The notes beneath the pieces are model-generated. The model was not told the origin of the DNA. It searched no databases and saw only the letters and a program-made list of their open reading frames with translations. DNA of 64,000 nucleotides. It comes from Sphingomonas bisphenolicum. GTDB lineage: Bacteria > Pseudomonadota > Alphaproteobacteria > Sphingomonadales > Sphingomonadaceae. The position numbers and the translations under genes are program-made. The stretch spans positions 651,501 through 715,500 of the forward strand of contig NZ_AP018817.1 in assembly GCF_024349785.1 (NCBI RefSeq), read 5' to 3'. Of this stretch, positions 15,011 to 27,047 are shown piece by piece (the first letter of the stretch is position 1; the number at the start of each line of letters is the position of its first letter).

Positions 15011-17884
15011 TCAATCAGCCAATGTGCCCATTTCCACCGGCAGCCCCACCGCGTCAAGCTGCGGTCGCACCAGCTTGGCGTCGCCGACCACGACCCAGAT
15101 CAGCCGGTCGGGGTTGATGGCCTCGCGCGCGGCCTTGTCGAAATCGGCGGCGGTCATGGCGCGATAGGTTTTGGGCAGCGTCTCGTAATAATCGTCCGGC
15201 CGCCCGATCAGGTCGTTGCGCATCATCGCGCTCAAAAGGTCGGAGGACGTTTCGAAACTGCCGGGCAGCGACAGGATCTGGCTGTTGATCGTCTGGTTGC
15301 GCTCCGTCTCGGTCGTGCCCTTGGCGGTCAGGAAATCGCTGATGTCCTTGCGCGCGGCGACGATCGACTCGCCGGTCTTGTCGGTCTGCACCGGGGCGTA
15401 GACCAGCAGAGGGATCGTTTCCTTGACGCCGGGTAGCGCGGACCCGGCATAATAGGCCCAGCCCTTGGTTTCGCGCAGGTCCATGATCAGGCGCGAGGAG
15501 GATGATCCGCCCAGCACCTCATTGGCGGTCTGCAACGTCACGGGATTGTCGGTCCCGCTCTTGTTGGTCAGCAGCCCGGCCAGGATCATCGACTGCGGGC
15601 TTTGCGGCTTGTCGACCAGCACGATCCGCGACGGGCGCATCATCCGGTCCATGCGGAACGTCTTGACGCCCTTCGCCACGCCGGGGGCTTTCCAGTCGCC
15701 GAAGCGCTTTTCCAGCAGCGGCATCAGTTCGGCCAGCGTCGTATCGCCCGCGACGAAGATGGTCGCATTGTCGGGCCGCAGCCAGGCATCGTGGAATCCG
15801 GTCAGGTCCGCCCGCGTCACCGCCTTGACGCCCGTCTCCGTGCCGGACCCGGTGAAGGGAATGCCATAGGGATGGGCCTGCCCATAGAGCAGCGGCGGCA
15901 ACATCCGCTGGGCGATCGCCATCGGCTCGGTCTTCTCCGACGCGATCTTGGTCAGCATCTGGCTGCGCAGCCGCTCCACCTCCGCCGGGGCGAAGGCGGG
16001 ATTGCGGATCACATCGGCCAGCAGGTCCAGCGACGCGTCCAGATTGGGCTTGAGCGCGAACAGGCCCACCGTGGTCCGGTCCATGCTGTTGGCCGCGCTG
16101 ATCGACGCGCCCAGCCGCTCCTGCTCCTCGGCGATCTGGATCGACGACCGCGTCCTGGTCCCTTCGTCCAGCAGCGCGGTGGTCAGCCCCGCCGTGCCCA
16201 GCTTCGCCTTGTCATCGGCCGCATTGCCGGCATCGAACGCCACCGACACGCGCACCGTCGGCACCGTAGTGCGTCGCGCCAGCGCGACCTTGATGCCGTT
16301 CTTCAACGTCGCATGTTCGATATCGGGAAAGTCCAGATCCTTGACCGGCTCGATCGGCGGTTCGGCGATCTTCGTCGGGGCCGCCAAAGTTCCTGCTCCC
16401 GTCGCGGCTTTGGGCGGGGCGGCGTCGGGATTGCGGAAGAAGGCGGGCTTGTGGGTCGCATTGCCCGCCAGCGCATTGTCAGCGGCCGACCGCTCGCCCG
16501 GCGCGACGGTCAGGCGCAACACCGGCCTTCCCAGCCATTTGCGCGCGGCGGCGCTCACGCTCTGCGGCGTCGCGGCGGCATAGACGGCCAGATCCTTCTT
16601 ATATTTGGCCGGATCGTTGGAATAGACCGCCCCCTCGGCCAGCGTCACCGCCTTGCCGCTAAAGCCGCCGACCTTCTCCAGCCCCGAAATCGTCCCCGCC
16701 GCCTGGCCCGTCGCCGCGCGCAGCACCTCGTCCGCGCTCGGTCCCTTGTCCAGATAGTCGGCCAGCAGCTGGTCGAGCCTTTTGCCCACCGCGACCGGGT
16801 CCGCGCCGGGCTTCACGTCGACCGTGATCTCCGCGATCGACAGCTTCTCGAAAGGCTGGATGCTGGCCTTCACGCCCACCGCGACCTTCTCGTCACGCAC
16901 CAGCGCATTGTCGAGGCGGGAGGATTTCAGCCCGCCGAACACCGTCATCGCCAGGTCCAGTTGCTGCAATTCGTCGGAATTGACCCCAGGCACGATCCAG
17001 TTGCGATAGAGGCGCGTCGCCGCGACATTGTCGTGCATCACCTTCTCGACATCCTTGTCGAGTGTCGGCACGGTCGCGTCCACATCCTTGGGCGCGGGGC
17101 CGGCGGCGATATTGCCGAACCACTTCTCCACCTTCGCCTTGGCCGTGGCGGCATCGATATCCCCGGCCAGCACCAGCACGGCGTTGTTCGGGCCATAATG
17201 GGTCTTGAACCAGCTCTGCACGTCGGCCAGGCTCGCGGCGTTCAGGTCCGCCATCGACCCGATGGTGGAGTGGCGATAGGGGTGGCCCGCGGGCAGCATC
17301 GCATCGAGCTGGGCATATTCGACCAGGCCATAGGGCTCATTCTCGCCCATCCGCTTTTCATTCTGGACGACACCGCGCTGGGTATCCAGCTTGGTCTGCG
17401 TCACCGCGCCCAGCAGATGGCCCATCCGGTCGGATTCCAGGAACAGCGCCCGGTCCAGCGCGCCGGTCGGCACCGTCTCGAAATAATTGGTGCGATCGAA
17501 CCAGGTCGTCCCGTTCCAGTCGGTCGCGCCGATATCCTCCAGTCGTCCGAAGAAGGGACCATCGGCATTTTCCGACCCATAGAACATCAGATGCTCGAAC
17601 AGATGGGCGAAGCCGGTCTTGCCGGCCGGTTCGAACCGCGATCCGACATGATACCAGACCGACACCGCCACCACCGGGGCCTTGCGGTCGGTGTGGACGA
17701 TGACGCGCAGCCCGTTCTTCAGCGTAAATTCCTCATAGGGAATATCGACCTGCGACACGAGGCTGGCGACCGGGGCGGGAGCCGCCGCCGCAACGGGTTT
17801 GGCAGCCTGCGCCATCGGCGACAGCGCCAGGACGGACAGGCCCATCATCAGGGACAGGCGGCGCGACATCGGGGAAAGGGCCAT
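15011..17884 (-). CDS. M16 family zinc metallopeptidase (two-domain, secreted)
   Basis: 957-aa peptidase of the insulinase/pitrilysin family. A signal peptide (to about residue 27, ending AQA) is followed by an active M16 half with the inverted zinc motif H94-L-F-E97-H98 (GFAHLFEHLMF) and a downstream acidic ligand region. The second half (from about residue 520) has the M16 fold but lacks HxxEH, the usual inactive partner of single-chain members. It probably degrades peptides in the periplasm. The ATG at 17884 is preferred over one at 17938 because it places the signal peptide first and has GAGG about 8 bases upstream. It is divergent from an M28 peptidase. Confidence 0.9.
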   Translation of the reverse strand: MALSPMSRRLSLMMGLSVLALSPMAQAAKPVAAAAPAPVASLVSQVDIPYEEFTLKNGLRVIVHTDRKAPVVAVSVWYHVGSRFEPAGKTGFAHLFEHLMFYGSENADGPFFGRLEDIGATDWNGTTWFDRTNYFETVPTGALDRALFLESDRMGHLLGAVTQTKLDTQRGVVQNEKRMGENEPYGLVEYAQLDAMLPAGHPYRHSTIGSMADLNAASLADVQSWFKTHYGPNNAVLVLAGDIDAATAKAKVEKWFGNIAAGPAPKDVDATVPTLDKDVEKVMHDNVAATRLYRNWIVPGVNSDELQQLDLAMTVFGGLKSSRLDNALVRDEKVAVGVKASIQPFEKLSIAEITVDVKPGADPVAVGKRLDQLLADYLDKGPSADEVLRAATGQAAGTISGLEKVGGFSGKAVTLAEGAVYSNDPAKYKKDLAVYAAATPQSVSAAARKWLGRPVLRLTVAPGERSAADNALAGNATHKPAFFRNPDAAPPKAATGAGTLAAPTKIAEPPIEPVKDLDFPDIEHATLKNGIKVALARRTTVPTVRVSVAFDAGNAADDKAKLGTAGLTTALLDEGTRTRSSIQIAEEQERLGASISAANSMDRTTVGLFALKPNLDASLDLLADVIRNPAFAPAEVERLRSQMLTKIASEKTEPMAIAQRMLPPLLYGQAHPYGIPFTGSGTETGVKAVTRADLTGFHDAWLRPDNATIFVAGDTTLAELMPLLEKRFGDWKAPGVAKGVKTFRMDRMMRPSRIVLVDKPQSPQSMILAGLLTNKSGTDNPVTLQTANEVLGGSSSSRLIMDLRETKGWAYYAGSALPGVKETIPLLVYAPVQTDKTGESIVAARKDISDFLTAKGTTETERNQTINSQILSLPGSFETSSDLLSAMMRNDLIGRPDDYYETLPKTYRAMTAADFDKAAREAINPDRLIWVVVGDAKLVRPQLDAVGLPVEMGTLAD

Positions 17885-18051
17885 GAGAACCTCATGAAAA
17901 GGGGGACTTTGCAGCGACAGAACACGGCCGCTGCACATAAGGCTGCAGCATAGCGGGCCGTTTTAGACGTGCAATACGCTTATTGCTGGACAGGGCGGGG
18001 GCAGGGCGGCAATCCTCCGCCCATCCCGCCATCCAGTGGACAGATATCTCC

Positions 18052-19701
18052 ATGAAAACCCCCTTCGCCCTTGCCGCCATGACGGCGCTGCTGTTGCCCG
18101 CCGCTCTCCCGGCCCGGAGCGCCGCCGATCCGGTCTTCACCGCCGCCGCCATGCGCGCCCATGTCGAATTTCTCGCTGACGACCTGCTCCAAGGGCGTGA
18201 TACTGGCAGCGAAGGGCATGAGATCGCGGCGCGCTACGTCGCCAGCCAGTTTGACGGCCTCGGCCTCAAGCCCGCCGGGGATGCAGGCGGCTGGCTCCAG
18301 CGCATCGCCTTCCAGCAGACCGAACGGACGAACATTCCCGCCGTCCTGACACTGACCGGGCCCGCCGGTGACAAAAGCTGGACTCACGGCACCGACGTCA
18401 TCGTCGGCCTGAACCCCGACGAACCCAAAGTCGATCTGTCCGCGCCGCTGGTCTTCGTCGGCTATGGCATCGAAAATGCCCGCATGGGCCTCAACGACTA
18501 TGCCGGTCTCGACGTGAAGGGCAAGATCGTCGTCACCCTGCGCGGCTATCCCAAGGGGCTGCCGAGCGAGGAGGGTGCGCATCTCTCCGCGACCAAGGCG
18601 AAGGTGGCGGAGGCGCACGGCGCGGTCGGCATGCTCTCGGTCGCCACGCTGCAATCGATGAAAGCGCGGCCCTGGGCGCGGATGCTGACGTTCGCCAACG
18701 AACCCGATTTCACCTGGGTCGATACCGACGGCCAGGCGCATGTCGATGCGCCCGGCATCCGCGCCGCCGCATCCGTGAACGAGCCGGTGGTCGCAGCGCT
18801 GTTCGCCGGCGCGCCCCAGTCGATCGCCGCCATCCGCAAACAAGCCGACAAGCCGGGCGGCAAGCCCAGAGGCTTCGCGCTCAAGGGCAGCGCCCGCATC
18901 CAGGTGGAAAGCGTGGGCAAGCGTGTCGCCAGTCCCAATGTCGTCGGCATCCTGCCGGGCAGCGACCCGGTGCTGCAGCGTGAATATGTCGTTCTGTCCG
19001 CCCATCTCGACCATATCGGGATCAGCGAGGCGAAGCCCGACGACAAGCCAGATACCGATCGCATCAACAACGGCGCGCTCGACAATGCGGCGGGTATCGC
19101 GACCCTGCTGGAGGTTGCCCGCGCCATGGCCCTGTCACCCGAAAAGCCGCGCCGCTCGATCATCTTCCTCGCCTCCACCGGCGAAGAAAAGGGTCTGCTC
19201 GGCGCGGATTATTTCGCCCGCCATCCGGCGGTGCCTGTCAGGCAGATCGTCGGCAATGTCGATCTCGACATGCCGTTGCTGCTCTATCCCTTCACCGACG
19301 TCATCGCTTTCGGCGCCAACCATTCCACCCTCGGGCCGATCGTGGCGAACGCAGTCGCACCGATGACCATCAAACTTTCGCCCGACCCGATGCCGCAGGA
19401 AGGCATCTTCGTGCGGTCGGATCATTATATGTTCGTGAAGCAGGGCGTGCCCGCCGTCTTCCTCGCCACCGGCTTCGCCAATGGCGGCGAAAAGGCGTGG
19501 GGCGATTTCCTGGGCGGCGCCTATCATCATCCGGGCGACGATATGAACCAGAAGATAGACTGGAACGCAGGCGCTCGTTTTGCGGAAGCCAATTACCGCA
19601 TCACCCGCGCGCTGGCCGACAGCGATGCCGCGCCCCTTTGGTATCAGGCGGATTTCTTCGGCGACACCTTCGCGCCCAATGCGAAGAAAGCGGCGCATTA
19701 G
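18052..19701 (+). CDS. M28 family zinc metallopeptidase
   Basis: 549-aa exported peptidase. Signal peptide to about residue 24. A protease-associated insert lies in the middle (about 120-260, VFVGYGIENARMGLNDYAGL). The M28 catalytic domain carries the co-catalytic zinc residues: AHLDHIG (about 317), NGALDNAAG (about 343), STGEEKGLLGADY (about 374), an Asp in NVDLDMP and YHHPGDD (about 490). This is a complete aminopeptidase-type site. The start at 18052 gives the signal peptide; the upstream part of the open frame is the divergent promoter region shared with the M16 gene. Confidence 0.9.
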   Translation: MKTPFALAAMTALLLPAALPARSAADPVFTAAAMRAHVEFLADDLLQGRDTGSEGHEIAARYVASQFDGLGLKPAGDAGGWLQRIAFQQTERTNIPAVLTLTGPAGDKSWTHGTDVIVGLNPDEPKVDLSAPLVFVGYGIENARMGLNDYAGLDVKGKIVVTLRGYPKGLPSEEGAHLSATKAKVAEAHGAVGMLSVATLQSMKARPWARMLTFANEPDFTWVDTDGQAHVDAPGIRAAASVNEPVVAALFAGAPQSIAAIRKQADKPGGKPRGFALKGSARIQVESVGKRVASPNVVGILPGSDPVLQREYVVLSAHLDHIGISEAKPDDKPDTDRINNGALDNAAGIATLLEVARAMALSPEKPRRSIIFLASTGEEKGLLGADYFARHPAVPVRQIVGNVDLDMPLLLYPFTDVIAFGANHSTLGPIVANAVAPMTIKLSPDPMPQEGIFVRSDHYMFVKQGVPAVFLATGFANGGEKAWGDFLGGAYHHPGDDMNQKIDWNAGARFAEANYRITRALADSDAAPLWYQADFFGDTFAPNAKKAAH

Positions 19702-19716
19702 GATAATCATGCGCCA

Positions 19717-19748
19717 CCCCTTGTGTGCTTTTTAAGCAACACTACATC
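19717..19748 (+). promoter_or_regulatory. Possible sigma-32 (RpoH) promoter of clpB
   Basis: CCCCTTGTG (19717-19725) and CACTACATC (19740-19748) resemble the alphaproteobacterial heat-shock boxes CCCTTGAA and CCCCATNT at a suitable distance, 27 bases before the clpB ATG. Only partial matches; supported mainly by the gene's identity. Confidence 0.35.
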
Positions 19749-19774
19749 AATCCCGTCATATTGGGTGGACGTAC

Positions 19775-22353
<2,579 letters not shown>

Positions 22354-22354
<1 letters not shown>

Positions 22355-23079
22355 TGCACGCTCAAAGCCCTTTTGGTCTCGCCGGAGGCATTGATCGGAA
22401 AAGGCTGCGCGTCGATTACCAGCGTAATGGGCATGTCCGTATTGATCCGTTCCTGACGGATGCGGCCGCTTACGCGTTGATCGGCCATTTGGCGGCGCGC
22501 AAGGAGGATTGGCGAATCGTCCTCAATTCAGGTGAAAAGGTCTTCGAGATCGACCATACGGCTGCGGCCGCGATGAATGTAGCGCAACACACGGCGCTTG
22601 ATAATGCCGTGCAGGAGGCGGCGCGCCACGGCTTCCAGTTCCGCTATAGCGCGATACGCGTGCCGGACGCTGCTGAAGCGCGGGTGCGATCGGCGCATTT
22701 GTTGGATAGTTTCGTCGCCTTCCTTTCCAGCCCGGCGACGCTAGACTTGATCCGCTTCATTACCGGCCAAGATGCGATTGCTTTTGCCGACGGGCAGGCG
22801 ACTCGCTATTGCGGGGGAGATTTCCTGACGGCGCATGATGATGATGTCGCCGGTAAGAACAGGCACGCCGCCTATGTTCTAGGTCTGACCGAGCAATGGC
22901 GCGCCGAATGGGGCGGGCTGCTGCTATTTCACCATGACGATGGTGGCCTCTCCTGCACTACTCCTGCTTTCAACACACTAGATTTGTTCCGCGTTCCACA
23001 ACTGCATAGCGTAAGCTATGTGGCACCTTCTGCCGGCGCGTCCCGCACCTCGGTAACGGGCTGGTTCAGGTCCGCCTAG
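22354..23079 (+). CDS. 2-oxoglutarate/Fe(II)-dependent oxygenase (prolyl hydroxylase-like)
   Basis: 241-aa cytosolic protein with the iron triad of the double-stranded beta-helix fold: H-D-D near residue 161 (GDFLTAHDDD), a distal His near 217 (VPQLHSVSYVAP) and the co-substrate Arg in SRTSVTGWF near 232. This is the pattern of prolyl 4-hydroxylase-type enzymes such as Ofd1 and EgtN-like proteins. Its ATG overlaps the clpB stop by one base (TAATG), so it is translated by termination-reinitiation after ClpB. The target, whether protein or small molecule, is unknown. A strong terminator follows. Confidence 0.82.
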
Positions 23080-23083
23080 GCAT

Positions 23084-23124
23084 AAAAAGGGAGGAAAACG
23101 GGATGTCCGCCTTCCTCCCTTTTT
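23084..23124. terminator. Bidirectional terminator between the oxygenase and TonB receptor genes
   Basis: AAAAAGGGAGG (23084-23094) pairs with CCTCCCTTTTT (23114-23124), giving a stem with an A run before and a T run after on either strand. A second GC hairpin (GGCCGAC/GTCGGCC, 23135-23163) lies between it and the receptor stop. It ends both convergent transcripts. Confidence 0.85.
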
Positions 23125-23172
23125 ACTGATAGATGGCCGACTGTCATATTAGGACGGTCGGCCTTCCCAATT

Positions 23173-26055
23173 TTAAAACTTCATGGTTGCGCTCATGAAG
23201 AAACGGCTACCCAAAACATCGTATAGTGTCGGGAAGGTATTGGTCTGTTCGCCATTACCACCGTTTTGCGTGCTGGCGGCCAAGCGCGGCTTGGTGTCAA
23301 ACATATTCACGACGCCACCGCGCAGGGTGAAAATGTCGTTCACATGGAAGGCTGCCGACAGGTCAAAATAGTTGATCGCCTTGAAATGCTCTGAAGCATA
23401 AACGGCATCTGGATCGTCGTCATTGGCCGAACCGACATAGCGCCACAGCAGCGACAGGTCGAACTTCTCGGTCTGGAACGTCGTTCGCAACGTTGACCGC
23501 CACTTCGGCGTAGGAACGCCGCAGTTCGCACCGAACGCACCGGCACACTTATAGGTCAGGTCGATGCCAACGACGGGTGTGAAGTTGTTCTTGATGAGGC
23601 GCGTGCCATCAAAGGCGAAGATCAGGTTTGCGTCGTCTGCTCCAAGAACCGGGCCAAGGCCAAACTTATAATTGGCAGTAACGTCGATGCCGGAGGTCTT
23701 GAGACCACCGCTGTTGACATAACCATCGGTGAACGTATCGATTTCACCAATCGAGTTACGTGCGATCGCGTTGCAATAGTCTTGGTTGAACTGGGTGAAG
23801 CACAAGGTGCCGATGGCATCCGTACCTACGCCCGCAGTGATGTAATTGTCGATCTTGATATTATAGTAATCGACTGTGGCCGAGAAGCCTGGCAGGCTGG
23901 ACGGTGCAACTACGACACCCAGCGTGTAGGTCTTGGCCGTTTCTTCACGCAGATTTGAGTTGCCGCCGATGAAAGTCAGAGGATTGACGTTGTTGGCGTC
24001 TTGAATTGCGGGATTGCCGATGTTGGACAAGGGGGCACCGGCCGCATTGAACTGCGCAACACAGATTGCATTGAGCTGACCGGAAGTCGCCGCAGCAGTG
24101 CCGCACTGATCGGCATTGCCGTTGAAGCTGACCGTCGAACCCAAGAACAGTTCGTTGACGCTCGGGCCGCGGACCGCTTTCTGATATTGACCGCGCAGCG
24201 TGATGCCGCGTACCGGCTCCAGTTCGGCGCCACCTGACCAGGTGAACACGTTACCGGGCGCATTGGAATATTTCGAGAAGCGGGCAGCGCCGCTCAGGTC
24301 GAACCGGTGGACGAAACTTTCCCGAAGAAGAGGAACGCGCGTTTCACCGAAGAATTCCGTTACGCTGTAAGATCCACCCGTGGCTTGGCCAGGATTAAAG
24401 CCAGCCACGTTGCCGCTGGCGAGATAAGTGTCGGGATCAACCGATCCTGCTTCTTTGCGATACTCGGCGCCCAAAGCAATGCCAACGCCGCCCGCGCCCA
24501 AATCGAATAGGCTGGAGTTAGTCACTGCGAAGGAAGCCACCTGCGTGGTGTATGTCTCGACGTTGGTAGCGGTGATGCCCAGATAATCGATCGCAGCCTG
24601 CGACAGATTATTAAGACCAAAAATATTGGCCGGAACGCAACCGGCGTCACGGGCAGACTGGCTGGAGCAAACCAGTTCCCCATCGACTAGCGTGTTGTTG
24701 GTCGCGTTGAGGAACCGATCAATGGCAATGTTACCGGCTTGGCGCTGCGTGTTTTTAGTACGAGCATACATATAATAGCCGTCATAGCTGAAACCGGCGC
24801 CGATATCGCCTTTCATGCCAGCAACAAATCGATAAGCGTTGCGGTCATCAAAGTTCGAGCGCGCACCGACTTGAACCGTCCGGTAATTGAAGTTTGCGTT
24901 GACGTAACCGTTGCCGTCCGTGTCCAGAGACCGGAGCGCGTTTTGGAACGCAGCCGTGAAATAGGGCGAATTTACATAGATTGGAAGTTGCCCAATCACG
25001 CCGTCGCCATAAGGGGTGCCGTTGCTGATGGGCGTCGCTGCCAACTGCGCGCTAACCCGATTGTTGACGAACTGAGCTTCCACATAAGGCTGGAAATTAT
25101 CGTTGATTTCGTATCGAGCCTGCGCCGACATGACGAAACGCTCTTGTGGAACCTGTAGATAGTTGACCGGCGCATAATTATAGGCGTCCGTCGCGCCGAC
25201 ATAGCAGCTGTTCACATTGCCGGTAAAATCCTGAATGTCGCAACCCAGACCGGTCGCGGCACCGAGGCCAGGGATGTTCAGACGACCCTGCGGTACCGAG
25301 GGCGAACCGCCAAGAACGAAACCGCCTTCGCCGTCATCGACCAATGCGTCCTTGCCGAAACCGCGGGCACCGGCAAACACCGCTTTGCGCTTCGTGTAAC
25401 CCACAAAAACGGTAGCGTTGCCGCGGTCGTCGTCAAAATTGCCGCCGATAACACCGTTGACGTCCCACACAGCGCCGTCGCCGCGGCTGGTGAGGTCGTA
25501 ACTTGAGTTCAACTCCACGCCAGAAAAGTTCTTTTTCAGGATGAAGTTGACCGCGCCGGCGATGGCGTCGGAACCATAGACGGCGGATTGACCACCGGTG
25601 ACTACATCAACCCGCTCGATCAGAGCGGAAGGAATTGTGTTCAAATCGACGATCTGTTGGACGTCGTATGACATGTAGCGACGGCCATCGACCAGCACCA
25701 ATGTGCGCTGCGAGCCTAGGCCGCGAAGGTTGACGGTTGCGACGCCGCCGCCCGGATTGTTCGACGCCGATGTCGATGTCGCGGTAACTTGCGGTAAGTC
25801 ATTGAGGACGTTCTCAATGTTTGCTGACCCGCCCTTCATAGCAATGTCGCTTGCGTTCACGACGTTCAATGGGCTGCTGCTCGACAGGTCGGGCCGCGCG
25901 ATGCGCGAACCCGTAACGATGATGGTGTCGCCGGCATCGGCTTCCGCCGTCTGCGGCGCGTCCTGCGCGAATGCAGCCGTCGCGATCAGCGACGCGCCCA
26001 GGATCGCCGGTGCGGCGCTGGCACGCAATAGTGCCCTCTTCGAAAATATTTTCAC
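23173..26055 (-). CDS. TonB-dependent outer membrane receptor
   Basis: About 960 aa. A signal peptide ending ATAAFAQ is followed by a TonB-box-like stretch (GDTIIVTGSRI), the plug domain (about 50-190, with LPQVTATSTSASNNPGGG and RTLVLVDGRRYMS) and a large beta-barrel ending in the typical aromatic residue (SATMKF). The type lies in the group common in sphingomonads and Caulobacter, where ligands are often oligosaccharides, peptides or plant compounds; the ligand here is unknown. A GTG at 26055 is taken as start, since AAGGGA lies upstream and the signal peptide begins there; an ATG at 26100 would add 15 residues without a ribosome site. Confidence 0.88.
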   Translation of the reverse strand: MKIFSKRALLRASAAPAILGASLIATAAFAQDAPQTAEADAGDTIIVTGSRIARPDLSSSSPLNVVNASDIAMKGGSANIENVLNDLPQVTATSTSASNNPGGGVATVNLRGLGSQRTLVLVDGRRYMSYDVQQIVDLNTIPSALIERVDVVTGGQSAVYGSDAIAGAVNFILKKNFSGVELNSSYDLTSRGDGAVWDVNGVIGGNFDDDRGNATVFVGYTKRKAVFAGARGFGKDALVDDGEGGFVLGGSPSVPQGRLNIPGLGAATGLGCDIQDFTGNVNSCYVGATDAYNYAPVNYLQVPQERFVMSAQARYEINDNFQPYVEAQFVNNRVSAQLAATPISNGTPYGDGVIGQLPIYVNSPYFTAAFQNALRSLDTDGNGYVNANFNYRTVQVGARSNFDDRNAYRFVAGMKGDIGAGFSYDGYYMYARTKNTQRQAGNIAIDRFLNATNNTLVDGELVCSSQSARDAGCVPANIFGLNNLSQAAIDYLGITATNVETYTTQVASFAVTNSSLFDLGAGGVGIALGAEYRKEAGSVDPDTYLASGNVAGFNPGQATGGSYSVTEFFGETRVPLLRESFVHRFDLSGAARFSKYSNAPGNVFTWSGGAELEPVRGITLRGQYQKAVRGPSVNELFLGSTVSFNGNADQCGTAAATSGQLNAICVAQFNAAGAPLSNIGNPAIQDANNVNPLTFIGGNSNLREETAKTYTLGVVVAPSSLPGFSATVDYYNIKIDNYITAGVGTDAIGTLCFTQFNQDYCNAIARNSIGEIDTFTDGYVNSGGLKTSGIDVTANYKFGLGPVLGADDANLIFAFDGTRLIKNNFTPVVGIDLTYKCAGAFGANCGVPTPKWRSTLRTTFQTEKFDLSLLWRYVGSANDDDPDAVYASEHFKAINYFDLSAAFHVNDIFTLRGGVVNMFDTKPRLAASTQNGGNGEQTNTFPTLYDVLGSRFFMSATMKF

Positions 26056-26449
26056 GGTTCCAGTCCCTTGCTCTGGAGTTTGGCAGATAGCCTGCCACAT
26101 AAGTGGCCCGTACGAAGGGATATGGTGCCCGACAGCGATCCCCCCGTATGGATGCGACGAAACTGCGCGGGCTTCGGGGCGCTGTAAAGCGGGGGAAAAG
26201 GGACATGGCCGCTTTTGAAGGCGGCTGTATCATAAATGCAACAAGGTGGGCGCGCCGCTGTTTTACGGCCGTATTGCAAGAAAATTACACGAAGTTACAA
26301 AAGGATGTAGCAATCATACATCATGAAGTGGATAGCCGACCTATTGTGGCGTTTGAGACGTCCGGTATCGGCGAAGACTGTCATATTGACGTCATATGCC
26401 GCGGGTGCATGTTAGTGGCGACACAGGGTTCGGAAGAGGAAGCACGAAT
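26056..26449. other. 394-bp intergenic region, divergent promoters
   Basis: It separates the TonB receptor (minus) from the exported protein at 26450 (plus) and must hold both promoters. It is more AT-rich around 26280-26345 than its surroundings. I see no convincing gene, RNA fold or riboswitch. A 116-codon plus-strand open frame crosses it, but it has Arg/Cys-rich, non-conserved-looking composition and no ribosome site. Confidence 0.5.
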
Positions 26450-26998
26450 ATGAACGGCAAGCAGGGCTGGATTTTCGTAACCATGCTGTGCCTTGTAGCG
26501 GGGGCGGCCCAGGCGGCGCCACAGCGGCAGCAGCCCCGGCCGGAAATCTTCACCAACCTGCTCCAGTGTCGCGCCATAACGGACAATGCGGAGCGGCTCG
26601 CCTGTTTCGATCGGCAGGTCGGCGCGATCGACGCTGCTGCCCAGCGCGACGAGGTGGTGGTGCTCGACAAGAGCGAACTCAACAAGACGCGCAAGACGCT
26701 GTTCGGCTTCTCTTTCCCCAAACTGCCTTTCCTCGGCGGCGGCGATGACGACGGCGGCGACAAGCCGCAGGAAGAGGGCGTCACCCATATCGATGCGGTG
26801 ATCGCGTCGGTCCGGAGCCTGGGCTATGGCAAGTGGCAGATTGTCCTGGAAGACGGTGCCCAATGGATGACGACCGAAGCGGTGACCGGGCGCGAACCCA
26901 AGCCCGGCCAGAAGATCGAATTGAAGCGCGCCGCCATGGGCAGTTTCATGGGCAAGCTCGAGGGCGGGCGAGCAATTCGTATGAAGCGGGTCAGTTGA
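26450..26998 (+). CDS. Exported hypothetical protein
   Basis: 182 aa, with signal peptide MNGKQGWIFVTMLCLVAGAAQAA. The mature protein has a Cys pair region, NLLQCRAITDNAERLACFDRQVG, of the type C-x(3)-I-x-(D/E)-x(2)-x-R-L-x-C-(F/Y)-D that is widespread in small secreted proteobacterial proteins, then a Gly/Asp-rich linker and a small beta domain (IDAVIASVRSLGYGKWQIVL ... QKIELKRAAMGSF). GAGGAAG lies about 8 bases before the ATG at 26450. The function is unknown. It converges on the M23 peptidase gene. Confidence 0.75.
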   Translation: MNGKQGWIFVTMLCLVAGAAQAAPQRQQPRPEIFTNLLQCRAITDNAERLACFDRQVGAIDAAAQRDEVVVLDKSELNKTRKTLFGFSFPKLPFLGGGDDDGGDKPQEEGVTHIDAVIASVRSLGYGKWQIVLEDGAQWMTTEAVTGREPKPGQKIELKRAAMGSFMGKLEGGRAIRMKRVS

Positions 26999-27047
26999 CG
27001 CTTGTTGCCGCCAGCGGGGGCCGACGACGGCTTGCTGCGCGCCGAAT

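Noticed and set aside
15602..17953. 783-codon plus-strand open frame
   Set aside because: It lies entirely antisense to the M16 peptidase gene, is full of Arg/His/Gln and has no motif or ribosome site. It is a shadow caused by high GC at third positions.
26103..26453. 116-codon plus-strand open frame in the intergenic region
   Set aside because: No ribosome site, no recognisable fold, and it overlaps the start of the well-supported gene at 26450.
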